The notes under the pieces are model-generated. The model was not told the origin of the DNA. It saw nothing but the letters and a program-made list of their open reading frames with translations, and searched no databases. Below, in pieces: positions 1-4,965 of a stretch of 5,027 nucleotides of DNA. Origin of the DNA: Clostridiales bacterium (GTDB lineage Bacteria > Bacillota > Clostridia > Oscillospirales > Ruminococcaceae); assembly GCA_012800685.1 (NCBI GenBank), contig JAAZIT010000057.1, positions 1-5,027 on the forward strand. Reading direction: 5' to 3'. A program made the translations under genes and the position numbers. The stretch's first letter is position 1; each line of letters begins with the position of its first letter.

Positions 1-169
1 TATAGGGTTTGCCATTTATTTGTGCAGACTTTTCAAGTAACCTAGTTTAACAGTTTTTAGTTTATTAGTCTAATAGTTTATTAGTTTTAGCTTAAGTGTT
101 AGCTCTAGTTGTATAATTAAAGCTTTTGTTTTAGTATTTTTTAATTCTAGTTTTAACAGTTAAGGCTAT
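1..169. other. Gene-free, TAG/TTAG-rich low-complexity DNA at the left edge
   Basis: No convincing coding region is seen on either strand. From about position 41 the DNA is very AT-rich and repeatedly carries TAGTTT and TTATTAG-like words. For example, the 11-mer TAGTTTATTAG occurs at 58-68 and again at 74-84. The segment merges into the clearer TTGCTAG heptamer array to its right and may be a more decayed part of it, which is inference. The first 40 bases are of normal composition. They have short open frames that stop at 38-40 and 43-45, but too little sequence is present to call a gene end. Confidence 0.5.
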
Positions 170-176
170 ATACTAA

Positions 177-413
177 TTGCTAATTACTTGTTGCTAGTTG
201 CTAGTTGCTAGTTGCTAGTTAATAATAACTACCTGCTACTTACTTGTTGCTATTATCTACTTTCTATTTGCAATTAATAATTGAAAGTCACTACTTGATA
301 TTTGCCAGTTGCTAGTTGCTAATTACCAATTGCTAGTTACTACTTTCTAGTTTCTAGTTGCCAATTAATAGTTGCTAGTTGCTACTTAAAAGTTGATAGT
401 TACTATTTGATAG
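177..413. repeat. Degenerate heptanucleotide tandem array, consensus TTGCTAG
   Basis: The stretch can be cut almost completely into 7-nt units resembling TTGCTAG. Units at 177-281 run in one register. A single 6-nt unit at about 282-287 shifts the phase by one base, and units at 302-413 then run as 16 consecutive heptamers without any insertion or deletion. In that second block, unit positions 1, 2 and 6 (T, T, A) are the same in all 16 copies, while positions 3, 4, 5 and 7 vary. The unit contains CTAG, so reading frames on both strands meet TAG stops about every 21 nt in the pure repeat, and it is not coding. It lies directly downstream of the minus-strand ABC operon and would form its 3' untranslated region if transcription continues. 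Short heptamer repeats of this general style (STRR) are known from cyanobacteria. I do not recognise this one. Confidence 0.9.
191..218. repeat. Perfect core of the array: four identical TTGCTAG copies
   Basis: Four exact, head-to-tail copies of TTGCTAG (191-197, 198-204, 205-211, 212-218) are followed by TT. This is the only part of the array with several adjacent identical units, so it is probably the youngest expansion or the part most prone to copy-number change by slippage. That age reading is inference; the identity of the copies is direct. Confidence 0.95.
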
Positions 414-440
414 TATCTTGTATATAAACAGCTTCTATTT

Positions 441-1844
441 CTATACCTCTCGCCTAACGAAGCCGTCCCACGCCACTAGTGCGAACACAACCATATGAAC
501 CGCTAGAACTGCTATTGCAAATCCTAATGTTTGGTTTGAAAACATTGAAGTTCCGTCAATTATTGAGTTTAGATCTGTGTTTGCAAATACTAGATATCTA
601 GCCCAGTCCTGCTTTAGACCTTCCTTTAAAAGTACAACTAATGTACTCCCTGAAAGCATTGAGAAAATTCCCACACCAATTGCGAGAGCAGAGCTTCTTA
701 CTAATGATGAAATTGCAAACGCAAGGGTTGCCATTACTATAACATTTACGCTTCCTATAAGATAGCTTTTAATCATAGATACCCATGGTGAGCCTACCTT
801 AATAGCACCATCAACAAAGGTTATATATCGTGATGATACCTCTGCAGTACCGAAAGCCATCATTGAGCCTAGTGATGTAAACACAAACATTATGACAAGC
901 ATTAAAAATCCTATAGTCAAGCTTGTGATATATTTTGAAGTTAGAATCTTCCATCTCTTAACAGGGTTTATTAAAAGAAACTTAATTGTTCCTCTTGAGA
1001 ACTCATTTGCTAGTGAGCTTCCTGTTATAACTATTACTAAAAGTCCGATTAAGCTAATCATTGAAACAGACATCTTCATTACGTGCCACATTGTCATTTG
1101 TCCACCATATAAAGCGTCCTCTGAATCTATATCTGCAACGTTTACCTCTATGTTATTTTCCAAACGATAAAGTCCAATTGCAATTTCGCCCTCTCTAGAG
1201 TCAATAGTCTCCAAGCTTTCTGGATCCTTTTGATCCTTTATATTTACAAGTTCAGCTTTAGCAAAAGCAATACTATTAATTAGCATATTTTTCCATTCAA
1301 CATCTTCATCAAATGAAGTTGGTAGAGCTATATTATTGTCAATTCTATACTGATATTCCCAATATTCGTTTTCGTCTAGCTTTTGTGCCTTTGAGGTGTC
1401 AATAATGTACTGGCAACAAGCTTTCCAATCACTATTCATAATGAACGTATTAAGCTTTGTTCTATCACTTTCAGACATTACATATTCAGCTGTCTCTTTT
1501 CCATCCTCGCCAACAACAACACTATACTCATACATACTTCGTGTTACATTTGTTTTCCAGCTTGCATAGGTTATTTTATTGTCCATTAAAAACTGGTACA
1601 TATCAATATCTTTATCAGAACCAACATATGGGGCATCTTTTGCTTCCTTGACTTGACCAGAATAGTCATATGAATCTTCTGTTGGATATCTTTCTTCCCA
1701 TTTAGCATTTTGTATTTGTGAATATTTTGAAAGTCCAACTAAACCAATTGAGGTCAAAATTACTAGAATAAATATAATTAGAGTCGAAACCTTTCTAAAT
1801 ATCTTTATATATTCATTCTGTATTAGTTTAAACATTCTAACCAA
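441..1844 (-). CDS. ABC-2 type transporter permease with large extracytoplasmic loop
   Basis: This is the membrane subunit of an ABC transporter, paired with the ATPase encoded just upstream. From the TTG at 1844 it is 467 residues. One hydrophobic helix lies at about 21-38, then a hydrophilic, acidic and aromatic loop of about 210 residues (roughly 40-252), then helices at about 256-275, 305-330, 360-382, 384-406 and 440-459. Residues 280-304 (NEFSRGTIKFLLINPVKRWK and following) match the cytoplasmic E..GT...LL..P..R...SK motif of ABC-2 permeases, which supports the family. Start choice: AGGAGG at 1853-1858 is 8 nt before TTG 1844. A GTG at 1853 overlaps that site, and ATG 1835 is 17 nt away but sits just after the ATPase stop. 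The TTG start makes an 8-nt overlap with the ATPase gene. The substrate is unknown. Membrane topology and the loop's outward position are predicted from hydrophobicity. Confidence 0.93.
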   Translation of the reverse strand: MVRMFKLIQNEYIKIFRKVSTLIIFILVILTSIGLVGLSKYSQIQNAKWEERYPTEDSYDYSGQVKEAKDAPYVGSDKDIDMYQFLMDNKITYASWKTNVTRSMYEYSVVVGEDGKETAEYVMSESDRTKLNTFIMNSDWKACCQYIIDTSKAQKLDENEYWEYQYRIDNNIALPTSFDEDVEWKNMLINSIAFAKAELVNIKDQKDPESLETIDSREGEIAIGLYRLENNIEVNVADIDSEDALYGGQMTMWHVMKMSVSMISLIGLLVIVITGSSLANEFSRGTIKFLLINPVKRWKILTSKYITSLTIGFLMLVIMFVFTSLGSMMAFGTAEVSSRYITFVDGAIKVGSPWVSMIKSYLIGSVNVIVMATLAFAISSLVRSSALAIGVGIFSMLSGSTLVVLLKEGLKQDWARYLVFANTDLNSIIDGTSMFSNQTLGFAIAVLAVHMVVFALVAWDGFVRREV

Positions 1845-2814
1845 TTTGAGCACCTCCTGAATTAGTCATTTCTATAAATACGTCCTCTAGCTTTTTGTTC
1901 TCCTTAGCTGAAACGCTATATACCTTAATTCCTGCTGTAACTAGAGCTTGTATTACATCAGCAACATCATCTCTTGCTGTTTCCTTATTAAATTCCACAT
2001 CAATACGATTTTCATCTATTACTACATACTTTATGCCCTCAAGAAGTGTACAGGTCTTTTTAACATCGCTAACTTCAAAAATGTACTCTGCTGTTCCATT
2101 TCTACTTCCGGAAATCATTTCTTCAATTGTATATACACCTAGCATTTTTCCTTCGTTAATAATTCCAACTCGGTCACACATAAGCTCCATTTCTGACATA
2201 AGGTGACTTGAAACCATTACGCAAATTCCCTCTTCGTGGGCTAGTCCTTTTAAAATATCTCTTAACTCTTTAATTCCTGCTGGGTCAAGTCCGTTAGTTG
2301 GCTCGTCAAGGATTAACACATTAGGCTTATGAAGAATTGCTTGGGCAACTCCCAATCTTTGACGCATACCTAAAGAGTATTTTCCTATTTTTTCTTTTAT
2401 TCTGTTTGAAAGTCCTACAAGCTTAACAACTTCATCAATTCTTTCACGATTTACGCCATTTCTCATTCTTGCGTACTGCTCGAGGTTTTGAATACCTGTT
2501 AGGTGCTTATACATATCTGGATTTTCTACAATTCCACCTATGTTAGCCATAGCCTTTTCAAACTTTTTATTTATGTCAACACCACTTACCTCAATGCTTC
2601 CCTCATCTAACGATAGAAGCCCTAGAATAACCTTTATTGTAGTGGTCTTTCCTGCTCCATTTGGTCCTAAAAAGCCAAATACTTCGCCTCTATATGCCTC
2701 GAAATTTATATCGTGGAGTATCTGCTTTCTTCCTAGCGTCTTATTAAGTCCGACTATTTTTAACGCTAATTCTCTTTCTGAATTTCCACTTTGTACTATT
2801 TTATTGTTTTCCAA
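1837..2814 (-). CDS. ABC transporter ATP-binding protein, BcrA type
   Basis: A 325-residue cytoplasmic ATPase that should power the permease encoded next to it. Visible motifs in order are Walker A GPNGAGKTT (50-58), IVENPDMY (95-102) where the Q-loop Gln is replaced by Glu97, the ABC signature SLGMRQRLG (147-155), Walker B LILDEPTNGLDP (167-178) and the switch His204 in SSH. All catalytic elements are intact. Glu at the Q-loop position with the 'ENP..Y' context is typical of the bacitracin/lantibiotic-type (BcrA) branch. Residues about 240-317 form a C-terminal extension ending in LEDVFIEMT, common in ATPases of ABC-2 exporters. The start is a TTG (2812-2814), supported by a purine-rich ribosome binding site 6 nt upstream; the next in-frame Met is residue 89. 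The gene lies 16 nt after the upstream gene. The export substrate cannot be inferred; resistance, immunity or lipid/peptide export are family-level possibilities. Confidence 0.96.
   Translation of the reverse strand: MENNKIVQSGNSERELALKIVGLNKTLGRKQILHDINFEAYRGEVFGFLGPNGAGKTTTIKVILGLLSLDEGSIEVSGVDINKKFEKAMANIGGIVENPDMYKHLTGIQNLEQYARMRNGVNRERIDEVVKLVGLSNRIKEKIGKYSLGMRQRLGVAQAILHKPNVLILDEPTNGLDPAGIKELRDILKGLAHEEGICVMVSSHLMSEMELMCDRVGIINEGKMLGVYTIEEMISGSRNGTAEYIFEVSDVKKTCTLLEGIKYVVIDENRIDVEFNKETARDDVADVIQALVTAGIKVYSVSAKENKKLEDVFIEMTNSGGAQIG
1853..1858 (-). promoter_or_regulatory. Ribosome binding site of the permease, inside the ATPase gene
   Basis: AGGAGG on the minus strand lies within the last codons of the ATPase gene (it encodes part of Ser-Gly-Gly near the C-terminus). 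It is 8 nt upstream of TTG 1844, which is the best-spaced start. It decides the start choice and supports translational coupling of the two genes. Confidence 0.75.
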
Positions 2815-2820
2815 TTAATA

Positions 2821-2830
2821 CTCCCCCTTT
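2821..2830 (-). promoter_or_regulatory. Ribosome binding site supporting the TTG start of the ATPase gene
   Basis: On the minus strand the sequence AAAGGGGGAG directly follows the TAG stop of the upstream gene. It is followed by TATTAA and then TTG, a 6-nt spacing. There is no in-frame ATG nearby, so this site makes the TTG the probable start. Confidence 0.75.
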
Positions 2831-3502
2831 CTATTCAACTGTAATATCCGCACTAGATAATTCATAAAAATATCCTTGTACTGATTTAATCTTCCAACCA
2901 TCATCAGTTCTTGAAAGCTCAACTGTAAATAAACCCTCGCCCTTAACTAATTTTAGCTGTTCAACATCAGAAGGCTGTTCAGTATACAACATATTGTCAG
3001 TTCCTGACGGACTAAATGCAATTATATCTCCTGAACCAATAACTTTAGAATTCATGGTAACATCCACTAATGCAGAATTTGGTCCATTTTTAGATACTTT
3101 CATTTCTTTAATATTAAAGTTACATTCCTGAACTATACTCTGTTGAAATTGGTTATCTTTAACATGATAATCAAGGGTTGACATCATATCGGTTTTGTGG
3201 GACGACCATTGTGTTGAACCACTTGGTTTCCCTGAAATCCAAAGCTTATTAAAAATTTCTTTTCCTTGACTTAGAATCTTGTCCTCTTGTTCCTTAGTTA
3301 ATTTTTTATTCGGAAATTTTTCTTTATAATAAGCGGCATTAAAATCATTTATTCCAGCAACATAGTCCTCCGTCATTTTTTCAATCTCTGCTTTTTCCGA
3401 TTTAAAGTTGTGATTGTCTACCATTACAAAAACCACTAGACCGATTAGTAAAACTATGGCAAGTACAATTCCTCGATTAATCTTTTTTAATCTAATTTTC
3501 AT
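2831..3502 (-). CDS. Membrane-anchored extracytoplasmic protein of unknown function, first gene of ABC operon
   Basis: A 223-residue protein that I do not recognise as a named family. A basic N-terminus (MKIRLKKINR) is followed by one hydrophobic helix at about 12-28 with no lipobox Cys, so it is probably held by an uncleaved signal anchor with the rest outside the membrane. Residues 33-90 are charged and probably helical. The remainder is predicted as mixed beta strands, ending in DDGWKIKSVQGYFYEL (200-215), a pattern seen in NTF2-like/cystatin-like secreted domains; this fold guess is weak. There is only one Cys (127). Start: ATG at 3500-3502 is preceded at 8 nt by AAGGAG (3511-3516), whereas an upstream in-frame TTG at 3518-3520 lies just before that site and has none of its own. 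It precedes the ATPase gene by 16 nt and shares its promoter, so it is likely an accessory or sensor part of the transporter. Confidence 0.85.
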   Translation of the reverse strand: MKIRLKKINRGIVLAIVLLIGLVVFVMVDNHNFKSEKAEIEKMTEDYVAGINDFNAAYYKEKFPNKKLTKEQEDKILSQGKEIFNKLWISGKPSGSTQWSSHKTDMMSTLDYHVKDNQFQQSIVQECNFNIKEMKVSKNGPNSALVDVTMNSKVIGSGDIIAFSPSGTDNMLYTEQPSDVEQLKLVKGEGLFTVELSRTDDGWKIKSVQGYFYELSSADITVE

Positions 3503-3510
3503 TCTAAATT

Positions 3511-3516
3511 CTCCTT
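3511..3516 (-). promoter_or_regulatory. Ribosome binding site of the first operon gene
   Basis: AAGGAG on the minus strand lies 8 nt before ATG 3502. Its position shows that the longer reading frame beginning with TTG at 3520 is not the real start, since that codon directly precedes the site. Confidence 0.85.
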
Positions 3517-3567
3517 CCAATTTAATTGCATTAGTCCTTTAAATTTACACCTAAAAGTGTGCTAGGC

Positions 3568-3586
3568 GTATTACAGCGACTAATAC
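3568..3586 (-). promoter_or_regulatory. Inverted repeat in the 5' leader of the ABC operon
   Basis: GTATTA (3568-3573) and TAATAC (3581-3586) form a perfect 6-bp inverted repeat with a 7-nt centre. It begins about 9 nt downstream of the predicted transcription start of the operon, so it could be a small operator or a weak RNA hairpin. Half of it is also part of an imperfect direct repeat with 3733-3748. A regulatory role is inference. Confidence 0.35.
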
Positions 3587-3748
3587 ATTGCTACAAACAT
3601 AATTATACACATAAAAAAAGATTTGTCAAGGGGTTTTCGCAAAGTTTTTATATTTATTTTACAAGCTATATGGCAAGGTGAGTTGAGAGCTAGGAAACTA
3701 GGGAGGTTGGGGCTGGTTATTTAATCTTGCAATTTCGGCGACTATTAC
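3571..3748. repeat. Pair of imperfect 16-nt direct repeats flanking the operon promoter
   Basis: TTACAGCGACTAATAC (3571-3586) and TTTCGGCGACTATTAC (3733-3748) match at 13 of 16 positions in the same orientation, including an unbroken GCGACTA. One copy is in the ABC operon leader and the other is upstream of the radical SAM promoter. They may be binding sites for one regulator or a chance similarity in AT-rich DNA. Confidence 0.35.
3602..3629 (-). promoter_or_regulatory. Sigma-A promoter of the ABC operon
   Basis: On the minus strand there is a perfect -35 TTGACA (3624-3629), a 16-nt spacer, and a perfect -10 TATAAT (3602-3607). Transcription would start near 3595, giving a leader of about 93 nt before ATG 3502. 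No other promoter of this quality is seen inside the three-gene cluster, and gene gaps are 16 nt or overlapping, so one transcript is likely. Confidence 0.88.
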
Positions 3749-3834
3749 TAATACAACTCTAAAACTAGAAATAGTTGTACTAATCTGTATTGATTGGGCT
3801 AGTGTCGGTCTAATTGTTTGTTAATAATATGGGG
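3630..3834. other. Divergent intergenic region with G-rich island and hairpins
   Basis: No coding region is seen between the two divergent promoters. The segment 3661-3720 is about 48% G+C by direct count, with the G mostly on the plus strand, against roughly 30% in the bases that follow. It contains GGGAGGTTGGGGCTGG (3701-3716). Small foldable elements are CTAG-GAAA-CTAG (3690-3701), AACTA-GAAA-TAGTT (3763-3776) and the longer inverted repeat TACAACT/AGTTGTA (3752-3758 and 3773-3779). TTGTCA (3623-3628) with TTTATA (3647-3652), 18 nt apart, could be a weak plus-strand promoter. An RNA gene or operator region is possible but unproven. Confidence 0.4.
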
Positions 3835-3862
3835 TTGATTTTTTAGTCAAATAGGTTATAAT
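3835..3862 (+). promoter_or_regulatory. Sigma-A promoter of the radical SAM gene
   Basis: TTGATT (3835-3840, four of six consensus bases in -35) is followed by a 16-nt spacer and a perfect -10 TATAAT (3857-3862). Transcription would begin near 3869, about 36 nt before the ATG. The -35 lies in a small TTGA...TCAA inverted repeat (3835-3850), which might bear on control. Confidence 0.75.
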
Positions 3863-3892
3863 TAAAGTAGAAGAAATTAACTCTATTCTATT

Positions 3893-3898
3893 AAGGAG
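3893..3898 (+). promoter_or_regulatory. Ribosome binding site of the radical SAM gene
   Basis: AAGGAG lies 6 nt before ATG 3905 and confirms that start. Confidence 0.85.
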
Positions 3899-3904
3899 AC
3901 TATT

Positions 3905-4504
3905 ATGGAAAACATTACTTACATCTTAGGAAACAAGCTTTATATAAACTTAACTAACAAATGTCCATGCAATTGCACCTTTTGTATAAGAAACAATGGC
4001 GACGGTGCATATGGCTCTGACAGCCTTTGGCTCGACCATGACCCTAGCGAGGACGAGGCAATTAACGCTTTAAAAGCCCACGATCTTGACAGCTTTGAGG
4101 AAATAATCTATTGTGGCTATGGTGAGCCAACTGAAGCCTTAGAGGTTCTTTTGGCTACCGGAAAATACATTAAGTCCGTTTCTAGCACTCCTGTTAGAAT
4201 TAACACCAATGGGCTTTCTGATTTAATCAACAAAAAGCCTACTGCTCATCTATTTAAGGGAGCTATTGATATTATGTCAATAAGCCTTAACGCACCCACA
4301 GAGGCTGAATACAATGCTGTTACACGTCCCTCATTTGACAATGCCTTTCAAGCAATGCAGGATTTTGCAGTTGAATGCAAAAAACACCTGCCAGAAGTTT
4401 TAATGACAGTTGTTGATGTTATTCCAAAGGAACAAATTGAACTTTCTAAAGAACTCACAAAAAAGCTTGGAGTAACCCTTAGAATTCGTGAGTACGCCGA
4501 CTAA
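3905..4504 (+). CDS. TatD family-associated radical SAM protein (small, 199 residues)
   Basis: Radical SAM enzymes cleave S-adenosylmethionine with a 4Fe-4S cluster to make a 5'-deoxyadenosyl radical. The cluster motif is Cys20-x3-Cys24-x2-Cys27, within TNKCPCNCTFCIRN, and an extra Cys22 lies inside it. Further family signs are GYGEPT (71-76, the SAM-binding GGE-like region), RINTNG (98-103) and SISLNAP (125-131). The protein ends in RIREYAD. Size and the CIRNNGDG/GYGEPT/RINTNG series match the short family described as linked to TatD nucleases; the reaction and substrate of that family are not established. The ATG has AAGGAG (3893-3898) at 6 nt. It has its own promoter and terminator and no tatD beside it in this window. 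Its G+C looks somewhat higher than the ABC genes. Length is as expected, so it is not truncated. Confidence 0.93.
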   Translation: MENITYILGNKLYINLTNKCPCNCTFCIRNNGDGAYGSDSLWLDHDPSEDEAINALKAHDLDSFEEIIYCGYGEPTEALEVLLATGKYIKSVSSTPVRINTNGLSDLINKKPTAHLFKGAIDIMSISLNAPTEAEYNAVTRPSFDNAFQAMQDFAVECKKHLPEVLMTVVDVIPKEQIELSKELTKKLGVTLRIREYAD

Positions 4505-4532
4505 TTAGGTTTGATATTCTTGATAATACGTA

Positions 4533-4579
4533 AAAACTGGCACCCTAAAAAAGGTGCCAGTTTTGTTTTTATCTTTTTG
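4533..4579 (+). terminator. Intrinsic terminator after the radical SAM gene, possibly bidirectional
   Basis: A perfect 12-bp stem AAAACTGGCACC (4533-4544) / GGTGCCAGTTTT (4553-4564) with an 8-nt loop is followed by a T-rich tract on the plus strand. It starts 29 nt after the radical SAM stop. Read on the minus strand the stem is followed by TTTTT, so it can also end transcription of the convergent small gene at 4686-4931. Confidence 0.93.
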
Positions 4580-4685
4580 TAATTTTATAAGGTGATGTTG
4601 TTTGATAAAATTCAATTTGTTTTTATTTCTTTTGTCTGTAAATTTGTTTTTGTATAAATAATCGTATACGCTCCTTTTAATATCT

Positions 4686-4931
4686 TTATTTTAATAACCT
4701 TACAATAGCCTTTGCTGAAAACCTTGACCCAGCCACCCAAGCCGTTTCAGTCTCAAACGATAAAATCTTACCCATTAACACATCAACTTCTTGACGTTCC
4801 TTTTTGCTTAAATTTTCATCGAGAATACCATAAAACCTATCTGTCATATTACTATATTCCTCGTTTAATAAAATTTTATTGTTCATTTCGTTTACGCAAT
4901 CCTCGTAGATTTTTTTAAATAGTTTGTCCAT
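4686..4931 (-). CDS. Small hypothetical helical protein (81 residues)
   Basis: I do not recognise this protein with certainty. From ATG 4931 it is 81 residues, charged and very likely all-helical, with no signal peptide or membrane segment. The C-terminal part (ETETAWVAGSRFSAKAIVRLL, about 60-80) resembles the 'F..GFR.GA..ml' ending of small Firmicutes proteins annotated as domains of unknown function such as DUF6809; this is a memory-based resemblance only. The start is chosen because AAGGAG (4940-4945) is 8 nt upstream of ATG 4931; an in-frame GTG at 4940 overlaps that site. It converges on the radical SAM gene and probably shares its terminator. Good ribosome binding site and codon pattern argue for a real gene. 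Confidence 0.75.
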   Translation of the reverse strand: MDKLFKKIYEDCVNEMNNKILLNEEYSNMTDRFYGILDENLSKKERQEVDVLMGKILSFETETAWVAGSRFSAKAIVRLLK

Positions 4932-4939
4932 TATAATCA

Positions 4940-4945
4940 CTCCTT
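4940..4945 (-). promoter_or_regulatory. Ribosome binding site of the small hypothetical gene
   Basis: AAGGAG on the minus strand is 8 nt before ATG 4931. It favours this ATG over the GTG at 4938-4940, which overlaps the site. Confidence 0.8.
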
Positions 4946-4950
4946 AATAT

Positions 4951-4965
4951 ATTATATTAATTATA
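4951..4965 (-). promoter_or_regulatory. Candidate -10 elements of the small hypothetical gene
   Basis: Two TATAAT sequences lie on the minus strand at 4960-4965 and 4951-4956, shortly before the ribosome binding site. Neither has a good -35 at 16-18 nt, so the exact promoter is uncertain in this very AT-rich stretch. Confidence 0.35.

Noticed and set aside
1..45. Possible C-terminal end of a plus-strand gene entering from the left (frames stopping at 38-40 and 43-45)
   Set aside because: Only 12-14 codons are present and nothing in them identifies a protein.
177..413. CRISPR array
   Set aside because: Units are 7 nt with no spacer-length unique sequence between them; there are no 24-37 nt repeats and no cas genes.
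402..414. ACTAT/ATAGT hairpin as terminator of the ABC operon
   Set aside because: The stem is only 5 bp, all but AT, and no T-tract follows on the minus strand.
577..1651. Plus-strand open frames at 577-765, 892-1170 and 1457-1651
   Set aside because: They lie antisense inside the permease gene, lack ribosome binding sites and encode no recognisable domain.
1895..2818. Plus-strand open frames at 1895-2206, 1948-2142 and 2540-2818
   Set aside because: They are antisense shadows of the intact ATPase gene.
3503..3520. Longer start of the first operon gene at TTG 3520
   Set aside because: That TTG directly precedes the ribosome binding site used by ATG 3502 and has no site of its own.
3580..3600. 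Leader peptide ATG TTT GTA GCA ATG TAT TAG on the minus strand
   Set aside because: Its first codon lies at or before the predicted transcription start and it has no ribosome binding site.
3602..3629. MerR-type promoter
   Set aside because: The spacer is a normal 16 nt, not the 19-20 nt with a central inverted repeat that MerR regulators need.
4712..4918. Plus-strand open frame
   Set aside because: It is antisense to the small gene at 4686-4931, has no ribosome binding site and low-complexity composition.
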